A DNA stretch of 64,000 nt, from NCBI RefSeq assembly GCF_001904635.1, contig NZ_MRCB01000024.1:1-64000 (forward strand), in the 5' to 3' direction. The DNA comes from Hydrococcus rivularis NIES-593 (GTDB taxonomy: Bacteria > Cyanobacteriota > Cyanobacteriia > Cyanobacteriales > Microcystaceae). A program made the translations under genes and the position numbers. Shown one piece after another: positions 35,981 to 44,233 of this stretch. Each line of letters opens with the position of its first letter. Positions within the stretch are counted from its first letter, which is position 1. Below the pieces are notes generated by a model. It was not told the DNA's origin. It worked only from the letters and a program-made list of their open reading frames with translations, and searched no databases.

Positions 35981-37411
35981 TTACATTGCCTCGCCTCCCA
36001 CGACGACATCGCGAATTCGCAAACTCGGACCGCCGCAACCGACGGGCAAACCGCTTTGTCCGCCCTTGCCGCAACCGCCCGATTCATCCCAGTAGAAATC
36101 ATCGCCGATCGCTTCGATATTTGCCAGGGTTTTAAATACATTTCCCGATAGCGTCACATCGCGCACGGGTTCGGCAATTTTGCCATCGCGAATCATCCAC
36201 GCTTCTCCCGCACTAAAGGTAAACATTTCTCCATTGGTCATGCCACCCAACCAATTTCGAGCGTATACTCCTTCTTGAATTCCCGCAAATAACTCTTTTA
36301 CGGGTATCGTGCCTCGCTCGATCCAAGTGTTGGTCATGCGAACGATTGGGGGATAGTGATAATTGAGACAACGAGCATTTCCCGTCGCCTGTTCGCCCAA
36401 CTTACCTGCCGTTTCTCGGGAATGCAACCGCCCGACTAATACGCCATCTTTAATCAATTGAGTGGTTGTTGCAGGGGTTCCTTCATCGTCGTAGAAATAA
36501 CTGCCTCGGTGTATTCCCCCGCCTTCGGCACCCTCCTTATCAAGGAGGGTAGGGGCAGCGCCGTCAAAGATTTGCAGCTCTTTGGGACCGAACCGTTTCC
36601 CTATACTCATGACTTCTAACAAGTCGGGATTTTCGTAGAGCATATCCGCTTCCGAGAGATGTCCAAACGCCTCGTGAACGAATAAACCTGCGAGAATGGG
36701 ATCGATGACAACGGTGTAAGTATTGCCTTTGACTGATGGCAAGGAAAGCGCATTGACTGCCCGTTGAGCGGCACCCCGCACCTGTTCGTCTAGCTGGGTT
36801 AAATCTTCGTAAGCCTTGCGAGAACCTGTTGTTTCTCGCCCCGTCTGCACGATTTCTCCATCTCTAGCGGTAGCGGAAAAGTGCATTTCCATGTCTGCCC
36901 AGGATTGCTCGATTAAGGTTCCCTCAGAAGTGGCAAGAATAACGCGCTGGGTGGTATCGCCGTAGCGGACGGAGGTGGTAGCGACGCGATCGCTATAGGC
37001 GCGAAGAAGCTCATTGTAGCGATCGCAGAGGGCTTTTTTCTGCTCTAGCGGCACGTGACGCGGATCGGTTCCGGTTAGTGGCAGTTGGCAAACGACTTGC
37101 GCGGGTTCGACTGGGGCGAGAATCGTCTCTTCTTCTCCTACCATTTTGGCAGCGGCAATGGCTTCTTCGACGCGATCGGCTAGGGTAGATAATTGGTTAA
37201 AGGTAGCGAACCCCCAACCGCCTTTATAAGCTGCTCTCACCTGGCCGCCAATCGAAATGCCTTCGCTAAGGGTTTCTACCTTGTCTGCTCGCAATAAGAT
37301 ATTCGTTCCTTCTGCTTGTTCTATGCGAATGGCTAAAAAATCGACGCGATCGCGATAGCGATTTATCAACTCGGCAAGTAAATTTTTGTAGTCGGAAAAT
37401 TGGTTTGACAT
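35981..37411 (-). CDS. tldD: TldD/PmbA-family metalloprotease
   Basis: 476 residues with the TldD catalytic signature HEAFGH (in GLFVHEAFGHLSEADML, near residue 245) and the C-terminal AWMIRDGKIAEPVRDVTLSGN. TldD forms a heterodimer with TldE/PmbA that degrades unfolded peptides; E. coli TldD/E also processes microcins and CcdA. The HExxxH metal site is intact, so this is the catalytic subunit. No pmbA partner is adjacent. Confidence 0.88.
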   Translation of the reverse strand: MSNQFSDYKNLLAELINRYRDRVDFLAIRIEQAEGTNILLRADKVETLSEGISIGGQVRAAYKGGWGFATFNQLSTLADRVEEAIAAAKMVGEEETILAPVEPAQVVCQLPLTGTDPRHVPLEQKKALCDRYNELLRAYSDRVATTSVRYGDTTQRVILATSEGTLIEQSWADMEMHFSATARDGEIVQTGRETTGSRKAYEDLTQLDEQVRGAAQRAVNALSLPSVKGNTYTVVIDPILAGLFVHEAFGHLSEADMLYENPDLLEVMSIGKRFGPKELQIFDGAAPTLLDKEGAEGGGIHRGSYFYDDEGTPATTTQLIKDGVLVGRLHSRETAGKLGEQATGNARCLNYHYPPIVRMTNTWIERGTIPVKELFAGIQEGVYARNWLGGMTNGEMFTFSAGEAWMIRDGKIAEPVRDVTLSGNVFKTLANIEAIGDDFYWDESGGCGKGGQSGLPVGCGGPSLRIRDVVVGGEAM

Positions 37412-37438
37412 GGCTATATCTGCAAGCTTTAATCTCTA

Positions 37439-37927
37439 CTATTTAATCAGCCTCATCAAGACATCCTTTACGGCTGGAGGTAGCTGACGCATGATTTTGC
37501 CTTTCTCGCGATCGATCGCAACTAGGGTAACTCTCCCTGTCAAATACAATTCTTCTTCCTGTAGCATCTGAATTTTATAGTCCCAATTAATTCTGACTCC
37601 TGCTATCTCGGTCATGCGAGTTTTGACGACAGCCGCTTCTCCTAAGCGCATGGCTCGATGATAGCGAATGGACATTTCGACTACGGGTAAGTCGCAACCT
37701 AACCTTACCAAATCGGCAAAATCTATGCCCATGGATCGCAAGCATTCGACTCGCGCTTCTTCCATCCAGGTAAGATAAGAACCGTGCCAGACCACCCCGC
37801 CGTAGTCTGTATGATGGGGTTGAGCGCGAACGGCGTATTCAAACCATACTTCTGTAGTCGCTCTGAGAGCGTCATCGGTTGCGATCGCGGTTGTCGGCGA
37901 TAATTGGGGTTGCTGTTGCTCGGACAA
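37439..37927 (-). CDS. Hotdog-fold acyl-CoA thioesterase
   Basis: 162 residues, 4-hydroxybenzoyl-CoA thioesterase family: QPHHTDYGGVVWHGSYLTWMEEARVE carries the usual Asp and the Gly-Val-Val/His helix start. The fold continues to RVTLVAIDREKG. It hydrolyses an acyl- or aroyl-CoA; a role like DHNA-CoA hydrolase in phylloquinone synthesis is possible but unproven. The frame opens at a TTG (37927) with no good ribosome site, and the next in-frame ATG would cut into the fold. The start is therefore uncertain. Confidence 0.75.
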   Translation of the reverse strand: MSEQQQPQLSPTTAIATDDALRATTEVWFEYAVRAQPHHTDYGGVVWHGSYLTWMEEARVECLRSMGIDFADLVRLGCDLPVVEMSIRYHRAMRLGEAAVVKTRMTEIAGVRINWDYKIQMLQEEELYLTGRVTLVAIDREKGKIMRQLPPAVKDVLMRLIK

Positions 37928-37955
37928 GTTATCACATAGCGTTTTTTGTTCTTTG

Positions 37956-38564
37956 TTATTGTAACTCGATCGATTTTGACTTTTGTTGTAGCTGGTACAT
38001 GTGATGGAACAATTTCCAGCGGTATTCTTCTGAGAGTCCGCAAGTCACCGCACCGCGAATGACTACATTCAAATACCAGTCGTTAGGTGCTAATTCTTCT
38101 TCTAGTTTATCGACGACGACATAAGTGCGAACGTTGCGATAAATTTGTGTACCATGGTACACATTTACAAATTCGTGGCGGTATCCGTTGCGGGGAATTT
38201 CTTCTCGTTCGTCGAGAAGATCGCTCAATCTCCAAGGTAAATTATACAATACCCCCTCAACGCAAGAACTAGGATCGGGAACGATATCTAAAGCACCGCA
38301 GTTACGACGTAGAGAGCGGCGATAAAATCCGAGACGATAGCCTTTAACAACTCCAGTTCCGATGACGTAGTGATGAGTATTTTCGCCGAGCGATCGCTTT
38401 AAATCCACCGGACACATACAAGAGCCATAGGCAAAATAATAGAAAGATGGTTCGCTCGGTTGTTGGGGCTGCCAATGACTTCCCTGATGGTTTGGCAGAG
38501 AAGTTTTGAGTCGTAAATTCTGCGATATGCAATTGCGATTTTTTTCTATTTGCCGCTCTCTCAT
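37956..38564 (-). CDS. Gamma-glutamylcyclotransferase-like protein
   Basis: 202 residues with the AIG2/GGCT fold: FYYFAYGSCM is the substrate-binding YGS motif, and the catalytic Glu is probably in DEREEIPRNGY. Relatives release 5-oxoproline from gamma-glutamyl peptides. About 35 extra residues precede the domain, and a helical tail (HHMYQLQQKSK) follows. ATG 38564 was used; an in-frame TTG 12 bases earlier is less likely. The substrate is not certain. Confidence 0.78.
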   Translation of the reverse strand: MRERQIEKNRNCISQNLRLKTSLPNHQGSHWQPQQPSEPSFYYFAYGSCMCPVDLKRSLGENTHHYVIGTGVVKGYRLGFYRRSLRRNCGALDIVPDPSSCVEGVLYNLPWRLSDLLDEREEIPRNGYRHEFVNVYHGTQIYRNVRTYVVVDKLEEELAPNDWYLNVVIRGAVTCGLSEEYRWKLFHHMYQLQQKSKSIELQ

Positions 38565-38885
38565 GAACAGCTTCAAATTTTTTCTAAAGGTATATTTTAC
38601 TTTTTAGCTTGCTTTTATGCTAGTGCTGAAAGCTTAAAAAAATAAGAGGGACTGAGAGCTTATTTATATAGCGATTTTTACGGAACGAATTAATCTTTTA
38701 CTGTATAAATGACCTCTATCAATCCCACTAACCAATTAACCCCTACCAGTACTTTGATAACATTTCACCGATATATTGTCTACGTATTTTCACCAAGTTC
38801 ATCAAAATTTTAAAATTTAGCCGTGCTATCTTCAAATCATTTGACGCGATCGCAAGGAGGATTGAACTTTTGGATTGAATCCCGT
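38565..38885. other. AT-rich gap between the GGCT-like and CCB-type genes
   Basis: About 320 bases with no gene recognised. It contains one HIP1-like site near 38846 and no strong hairpin. Flanking genes are both on the minus strand, so the GGCT-like promoter may lie here. Confidence 0.4.
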
Positions 38886-39554
38886 TTATTTTTCGCAAGC
38901 GGCAATTTCATGGCTATAGCGACTGAGGGTTTCTCCCAATTTGTCCGCAATTCCCTCAATCCAATTTTCGTCTTGCTTGGTATAGCTGCGGGGTGCATTA
39001 GCCCCTAAAATGAGAACGCCTCCGTTGCCCATCGGTTGGCAGATCAGCCCTTGGGTATTTTCTGGCAGATAATCAAATTCTATGCGTCCTGGAAAAAGTT
39101 TGAGATCGACCAAATAAATTGGTTTGTGAGTCTCCAACACTCGCCGAACGATTTGACCGGGTTTTACATGGGGATTATCTGCCAATATTCCCCGCCGCAG
39201 GAGAACTTTTCCTTGGTAGTAAACGACTAAGGATTTTGTTACAGTATTGGTTAATAAGAGATGCGATGCCCAAGCCAATTCGGTTTTAACCGCATCGGGC
39301 AACTCCGAAGCCAACTCCATTCCCTCTTTGCCAATCAAAGTGACCGCATCGGACGATCGCGGCTGGATTTGCTGCCAAAGCAAACCGACTAGAATCAATA
39401 TAGCACTGAGGATCGTACCCAGCACGTCGGAACGAGCTTGAGATTCTGTAAGCTGAGTGGTTGTCAAACGGTTAAGGAGCAGCAATATTCCTCCCAAAAT
39501 GCCAACAAGCAAAGGAAGCAGCCGCAACACTCGATTGGGATCGGATTTAATCAT
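38886..39554 (-). CDS. CCB-type cofactor assembly protein of cytochrome b6f
   Basis: 222 residues recognised as the CCB2/CCB4 family (cofactor assembly of complex C, subunit B). Two membrane helices lie near residues 10-27 and 45-62, followed by a soluble domain (GKEGMELASELPDAV ... GILADNPHVKPGQIV ... PMGNGGVLILGANAPRSY). In chloroplasts CCB proteins attach haem ci covalently to cytochrome b6. No b6f structural gene is nearby, though petE and petJ lie 6 kb away. Located upstream of rpaB on the same strand, separated by small repeats. Confidence 0.75.
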   Translation of the reverse strand: MIKSDPNRVLRLLPLLVGILGGILLLLNRLTTTQLTESQARSDVLGTILSAILILVGLLWQQIQPRSSDAVTLIGKEGMELASELPDAVKTELAWASHLLLTNTVTKSLVVYYQGKVLLRRGILADNPHVKPGQIVRRVLETHKPIYLVDLKLFPGRIEFDYLPENTQGLICQPMGNGGVLILGANAPRSYTKQDENWIEGIADKLGETLSRYSHEIAACEK

Positions 39555-39627
39555 TCGTCATGAGTCATTAGTCATTGGTCATTAGTTCAGTCTACAAAGG
39601 ACGAATGACAAAGGACAAATGACCAAT
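39555..39627. repeat. GTCATT/AATGAC small repeats between rpaB and the CCB gene
   Basis: GTCATTAGTCATTGGTCATTAG-type units on the left oppose GAATGACAAAGGACAAATGACC on the right, giving a possible imperfect hairpin. It is a common class of cyanobacterial intergenic filler. Confidence 0.5.
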
Positions 39628-40356
39628 TTACTCTTCTCCGGGTTCTAGAATTCGTTGAAATAAATACCCCGTTCCCCGCGCGGTGAGAATTAATTCTGGG
39701 TTGCTAGGGTCATCTTCTAACTTTGCCCTCAAGCGAGAGATGTGAACGTCAACGACGCGGGTATCGACGTGGCGTTCGGGGGTATAGCCCCACACCTCCT
39801 GTAAGATCTCCGATCGCGAGAAAGGTTCTCCAGAACGGCTGACTAATAACTCTAGCAAGCTAAACTCCATTCCAGTCAAACGAATGCGCTCGTCGCCCTT
39901 GTAAACTTGTCGCTTGTTGGTATCGATTTTAATCGATCCCACATGAATCACCCCAGAACTGGGAATGCCGGGGGTGCCATTTTTTTCGACTCGTCGCAGC
40001 ACCGAACGAATGCGAGCTTCTAATTCCTTGGGAGAAAAAGGTTTGACTACGTAGTCATCAGCCCCTAACTCCAAACCCGTAATGCGATCGGCAACGTCTC
40101 CCAAAGCGGTTAACATAATGATGGGGATATCAGATTCCTTGCGGAGTTCTTGACAAACGCCATAGCCATCGAGCTTGGGCATCATTACATCCAAGACTAC
40201 CAAGTCTGGATTGGTCTGATGAAAGACTTCGAGGGCTTCTTCTCCATCGGCAGCCGTAACGACATCGTAGCCAATCATGGAGAGACGAGTTTCCAAAATT
40301 CGGCGGATGCTGGCTTCGTCATCTACAACCAAGATTTTTTCTTTATGAATCTCCAA
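39628..40356 (-). CDS. rpaB: Response regulator RpaB (Ycf27)
   Basis: 242 residues: receiver with DD at 12-13, phosphoacceptor Asp56 (VVLDVMMPK) and Lys in VVKPFSP; winged helix with RHVDTRVVDVHISRLRAKLEDDP and TARGTGYLFQ. The sequence is close to RpaB throughout. RpaB binds HLR1 sites and controls photosystem and high-light genes; its kinase is Hik33/NblS, not encoded here. The start is placed at TTG 40356, giving MEIHKEKILVVDDE like other RpaB proteins, with AAGGAG 11 bases upstream. An alternative GTG at 40368 overlaps that ribosome site. Confidence 0.9.
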   Translation of the reverse strand: MEIHKEKILVVDDEASIRRILETRLSMIGYDVVTAADGEEALEVFHQTNPDLVVLDVMMPKLDGYGVCQELRKESDIPIIMLTALGDVADRITGLELGADDYVVKPFSPKELEARIRSVLRRVEKNGTPGIPSSGVIHVGSIKIDTNKRQVYKGDERIRLTGMEFSLLELLVSRSGEPFSRSEILQEVWGYTPERHVDTRVVDVHISRLRAKLEDDPSNPELILTARGTGYLFQRILEPGEE

Positions 40357-40576
40357 GTTACTCAACACTCCTTTTTTAAATAAATTTGCTAATTCTTAAG
40401 TTAATTTTTGAGTGCCTCTGTTACTAGAATATCTCTTTCCCGTTATTATTAACCCTAAATTGCCTTGTATATTGGCTCGATTGGGCATTTTTTTTAAGGT
40501 TTACTTAATTGTTGAGACTGGTGGATATTTTGCTCTTTATCTGAATGGATTTAACAATTTTTTAAAAAAACTTCAA

Positions 40577-42136
40577 ATGCCGAAATCTCGAACAATTTAT
40601 GTTTGCAGTGCCTGTGGAGCAGAATCGCCGCAGTGGTTTGGCAAATGTCCGAGCTGTGGAGTCTACGGTTCCTTGGAAGAGCAAGTTGTCATGCAAAATT
40701 CGATTGGAATTAGTCGAGGGGGCTGGCAATCGTCTACACGCACGGTTGGCAAAACCAAGGGACCCGCTCAGCCAAGAATATCTGTCAAATTCTCGCAAAT
40801 CGCCCACGAAGTTCAAGCCAGGTTTCCTTCTGGATATGGAGAATTGGATCGGGTGCTAGGCGGGGGAATCGTTCCAGGTTCGCTGGTGCTAATTGGGGGA
40901 GATCCCGGCATTGGCAAATCGACGCTATTGCTGCAAGTCGCCAACCAGTTATCTCAGCGATTGCCCAGAATTCTCTATGTATCCGCCGAAGAGTCGGGAC
41001 AGCAGGTTAAGTTACGTGCCTCTCGTCTGGGCGTAACTCAGACATCTTCTTGCGAACAGGAAGATACGAGCAATGGCAAGGCGAAAAAAGGTCATCAATC
41101 CTCACAAGACAAACTCCAAGAGGGAAATTCCAATCTCTACGTTCTCCCCGAAACCGATTTAGAAGAAATTCTCCGAGAATTGGAATCTCTTAAACCCCAG
41201 GTGGCAATTATCGATAGTATTCAAACCCTTTATTTTGCTTCGCTAACTTCTGCTCCCGGTTCGGTCGCTCAGGTGAGAGAATGTACTTCGGCATTGATGC
41301 AGGTGGCAAAGCGAGAGAATATTACTTTATTTATTGTCGGTCATGTGACTAAAGAAGGAGCGATCGCAGGTCCGAGGGTATTGGAACACCTAGTCGATAC
41401 AGTGCTATATTTTGAAGGCGATCGCTATGCCTCTCATCGTCTGTTGCGCTCGGTGAAAAACCGCTTCGGAGCCACCCACGAAATCGGTATCTTTGAAATG
41501 GTAGAGCATGGCTTAGATGAAGTCGCCAATCCTTCTGAGTTATTTTTGGGCAACCGCGACGAACTCGCCCCCGGTACGGCGACGGTAGTTGCCTGCGAAG
41601 GAACTCGTCCGATTGTCGTCGAGTTGCAAGCCTTAGTCAGTCCGACTAGCTATGCTTCGCCGCGACGTTCGACGACGGGGGTAGATTACAACCGCCTACA
41701 ACAAATTCTGGCAGTCCTAGAAAAGCGAGTCGGCATTCCCCTATCAAAATTGGATGCTTATGTCGCTTCTGCTGGCGGATTGGGCGTGGAAGAACCTGCG
41801 GCGGATTTGGGAATTGCGATTGCTGTGGTTGCTAGTTTTCGCGATCGCGTCGTCGATCCGCGTACCGTATTAATAGGAGAAGTCGGTTTAGGCGGACAGG
41901 TGCGCTTAGCCTCCCAAATGGAATTGCGGCTCAAAGAAGCGGCTAAACTAGGGTTTAAACGCGCGATCGTGCCTAAAGGACAAGCGTTTCCGGACGATTT
42001 GGGCTTAGAAATTATCCCCGTTGCCAAGGTGATTGATGCGATTATCGCAGCGATTCCCCCTCAACGCCGCTTTGGAGGCGATATCTCAGAAGAGTATGAA
42101 GGAGAAGAATCGATGGGTAATGAAGAGATGAATTAA
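40577..42136 (+). CDS. radA: DNA repair protein RadA
   Basis: 519 residues: an N-terminal zinc finger (CSACGAESPQWFGKCPSCG), a RecA-like ATPase with Walker A GDPGIGKST, the RadA-specific KNRFG motif, and a C-terminal Lon-protease-like domain (GVDYNRLQQILAVLEKRVG... ). It is a DnaB-type helicase acting at recombination intermediates. An insert near residues 155-195 (GQQVKLRASRLGV to EGNSNLYVLPE) is longer than in E. coli RadA. ATG 40577 was chosen because it precedes the zinc finger; upstream frame is unlike RadA. Divergent from rpaB. Confidence 0.93.
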   Translation: MPKSRTIYVCSACGAESPQWFGKCPSCGVYGSLEEQVVMQNSIGISRGGWQSSTRTVGKTKGPAQPRISVKFSQIAHEVQARFPSGYGELDRVLGGGIVPGSLVLIGGDPGIGKSTLLLQVANQLSQRLPRILYVSAEESGQQVKLRASRLGVTQTSSCEQEDTSNGKAKKGHQSSQDKLQEGNSNLYVLPETDLEEILRELESLKPQVAIIDSIQTLYFASLTSAPGSVAQVRECTSALMQVAKRENITLFIVGHVTKEGAIAGPRVLEHLVDTVLYFEGDRYASHRLLRSVKNRFGATHEIGIFEMVEHGLDEVANPSELFLGNRDELAPGTATVVACEGTRPIVVELQALVSPTSYASPRRSTTGVDYNRLQQILAVLEKRVGIPLSKLDAYVASAGGLGVEEPAADLGIAIAVVASFRDRVVDPRTVLIGEVGLGGQVRLASQMELRLKEAAKLGFKRAIVPKGQAFPDDLGLEIIPVAKVIDAIIAAIPPQRRFGGDISEEYEGEESMGNEEMN

Positions 42137-42196
42137 AGAAGATACAACTTGAGAGTGATGGAAAGAAGGAAAAATTATTTAAGTAATAGTATAAGA

Positions 42197-42227
42197 CTAG
42201 CTTTTTCTCTTTATGAAAAAAAGCTAG
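42197..42227. terminator. Hairpin after radA
   Basis: CTAGCTTTTT (42197-42206) pairs with AAAAAGCTAG (42218-42227): 10 bp, 60 bases past the radA stop. The stem itself contains the T run; nothing T-rich follows, so termination is only possible. Confidence 0.35.
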
Positions 42228-42238
42228 GCATTAATTAA

Positions 42239-42841
42239 CTACAAAGACGACCTCTCCCCGATGTCAGAATTTTTTCCGGCATAAAGATCGGTGCGTTTGT
42301 CAATAACGAATCCCGCGAAATTATACGAATATTCGACTGGGAATTTGAAGCGTTTGCTCGCCAGAAAGTGAACTTTTGTCCAGAAGACTTGAAGGAAAAA
42401 ATCGATCGAACAATTGATGCCATTTACCAACCCATTAACAATGGGGTTTATCGAGTTGGATTCGCTACCTCTCAAGAAGCCTATGAAGAGGCGGTAACAG
42501 AACTTTTTGAGGCTTTAGATTACTGGGAAAAAGTCTTAGAAAAACAGAGATATTTATGCGGCGATGTGCTAACAGAAGCAGACTTTTGCTTGTTTACTAC
42601 CCTGCTGCGTTTCGATCCGGTTTATTACGTACATTTTAAGTGCAATATTCGTCACATTTGGGATTATCCAAATTTGTGGAATTATCTCAAGGATCTGTAT
42701 CAACATCCTGGCATTAAAGAAACTTGCAATTTAGACCATATTAAGCGGCATTATTATATGAGCCATCCTCATATTAATCCTAGCGGTCTTATTCCTAAGG
42801 GACCTGTCATTAATTTAGACGAACCTCATAATCGAGAGTAG
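42239..42841 (+). pseudogene. 5'-truncated glutathionyl-hydroquinone reductase (YqjG-like)
   Basis: The frame is open from 42239 and similarity to YqjG/ECM4-type glutathione transferases starts near 42290 with FVNNESREIIRIF. It continues through IYQPINNGVYRVGFATSQEAYE, YLCGDVLTEADFCLFTTLLRFDPVYY and the family end IKRHYYMSHPHINPSGLIPKGP. The N-terminal thioredoxin-like half, including the catalytic Cys and glutathione site, is absent; about 200 of some 320 residues remain. A GTG at 42368 could start a shorter helical-domain protein, but decay is more likely. The missing half is not found upstream. Confidence 0.7.
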
Positions 42842-43238
42842 TTTTCTTGCTGGATTATTGAACGCAACAATTCCTTGTACTCGCTCTTAAGCTCTGAAAT
42901 GCACTGCCATGCAGTGTAAAGTACGCTTCTACCAGATAAATTTTTTCTTTTTTACTTAATAAATATCTAAGAGGCGATCGCATTCCTTAAAGCTTCAAGC
43001 TATTTCTATTAAGTTTTGTTACTCAAGCATAACCTTGGCGATCGCCCGAATCTCCTGCCACATAACCTCTGTACGACAGATATTTGCCAAATTTATCATA
43101 GAAATAATCAAATGATACTTGCAAAATGATTGATTTAAGTCTATGATAAAAACAACGTTAAGATCCTATATAAAATCGAAACGTTGACCTAGAGATAGTT
43201 GCTGATGAAGTCAAACTTCACTCACGGGGGACGTTAAA
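42842..43238 (+). promoter_or_regulatory. Upstream region of the LysR-ndhF3 module with dyad motifs
   Basis: TATCAT (43094-43099) and ATGATA (43112-43117) form a perfect dyad with a 12-base spacer. ATGATT at 43126 and ATGATA at 43143 extend the pattern downstream. LysR-type regulators bind interrupted dyads of this kind and commonly control their own gene. The sequence does not exactly match the published NdhR consensus as I recall it. HIP1-containing sequence occupies the left part of the gap. Confidence 0.45.
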
Positions 43239-44168
43239 TTGATTCAAGCAACCCTACATCAGCTAGTCGTTTTTGAAGCCACTGCTCGCCACGGTAGTTT
43301 CACCCGCGCAGCCGAAGAATTATTTATCACCCAACCGACGGTTTCTAGCCAAATCAAACAATTGACTAAAGCTGTTGGTCTACCATTGTTCGAGCAAATT
43401 GGCAAACGCCTTTATCTAACCGAAGCCGGAAAAGAATTACTGGCAACCTGTCAGGAAATCTTTGAAAGGCTAGATAACTTCGAGATGAAGGTCGCCGACT
43501 TAAAGGGAACCAAGCAGGGAAGGTTGCGGCTAGCCGTAATCACGACGGCAAAGTACTTTATCCCTCGGATTTTAGGGTCTTTCTGTCAGCAATATCCTGG
43601 GATTGATATTTCACTCAAAGTAACCAACCATCAGCTTATTCAAAAGCGCATGATGGAAAATGAGGATGACCTCTATATCCTCAGCCACCCTCCAGAAGAT
43701 ATGGATCTGTCTACCCAGTCTTTTCTGGATAATCCATTAGTAGTGGTAGCACCGCGAAATCATCCTTTGGCAATGGAGAGGAACATTCCCATCCAACGCC
43801 TTAACGACGAACCTTTCATCATGCGGGAAGCGGGTTCGGGGACGCGATATGCCGTCCAGCAACTGTTTGCAAGGCACAAAGTCATTGTGAAGGTCAGGTT
43901 AGAACTGGGAAGCAATGAGGCAATCAAACAGGCGATCGCTGGAGGTTTAGGCATTTCCGTCCTTTCCCAACACACCCTACTTGGTGAGGGGTCTAATAGC
44001 GAACTAGCGATCTTAGACGTACAACATTTTCCGATTAAATGTCGCTGGTATGCAGCTTATTTAGCGGGGAAACAACTATCTGTCATCACTCAGACTTTCT
44101 TAGACTATCTCGTACAAGAAAGTCAAAAGATACAGGTTCCTTCTCTCAATTTGCTTGCCACAGTTTGA
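43239..44168 (+). CDS. LysR-family regulator of carbon-uptake genes (NdhR/CcmR/CmpR type)
   Basis: 309 residues: an N-terminal winged helix (LHQLVVFEATARHGSFTRAAEELFITQPTVSSQIKQL) and a LysR effector domain with ITTAKYFIPRILG, MREAGSGTR and SNEAIKQAIAGGLGISVLSQHTL. These are signatures of the CmpR/NdhR group. Known members sense 2-phosphoglycolate, 2-oxoglutarate or RuBP and control low-CO2 genes. Its position immediately before ndhF3 matches CcmR/NdhR in other cyanobacteria, but the sequence alone does not separate it from CmpR. The start is TTG, with GGGGGA upstream. The cmp operon at 11 kb is a further possible target. Confidence 0.85.
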   Translation: MIQATLHQLVVFEATARHGSFTRAAEELFITQPTVSSQIKQLTKAVGLPLFEQIGKRLYLTEAGKELLATCQEIFERLDNFEMKVADLKGTKQGRLRLAVITTAKYFIPRILGSFCQQYPGIDISLKVTNHQLIQKRMMENEDDLYILSHPPEDMDLSTQSFLDNPLVVVAPRNHPLAMERNIPIQRLNDEPFIMREAGSGTRYAVQQLFARHKVIVKVRLELGSNEAIKQAIAGGLGISVLSQHTLLGEGSNSELAILDVQHFPIKCRWYAAYLAGKQLSVITQTFLDYLVQESQKIQVPSLNLLATV

Positions 44169-44233
44169 TAAAGCGATTAGTTATTAGCAATTAGCGATCG
44201 CCAAGATCCGTTCACTAATTTTGAGGTAACTCT

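Noticed and set aside
42368-42841. Intact short glutathione transferase from GTG 42368
   Set aside because: YqjG similarity extends upstream of that codon to about 42290, so the GTG is internal to a truncated gene rather than a natural start.
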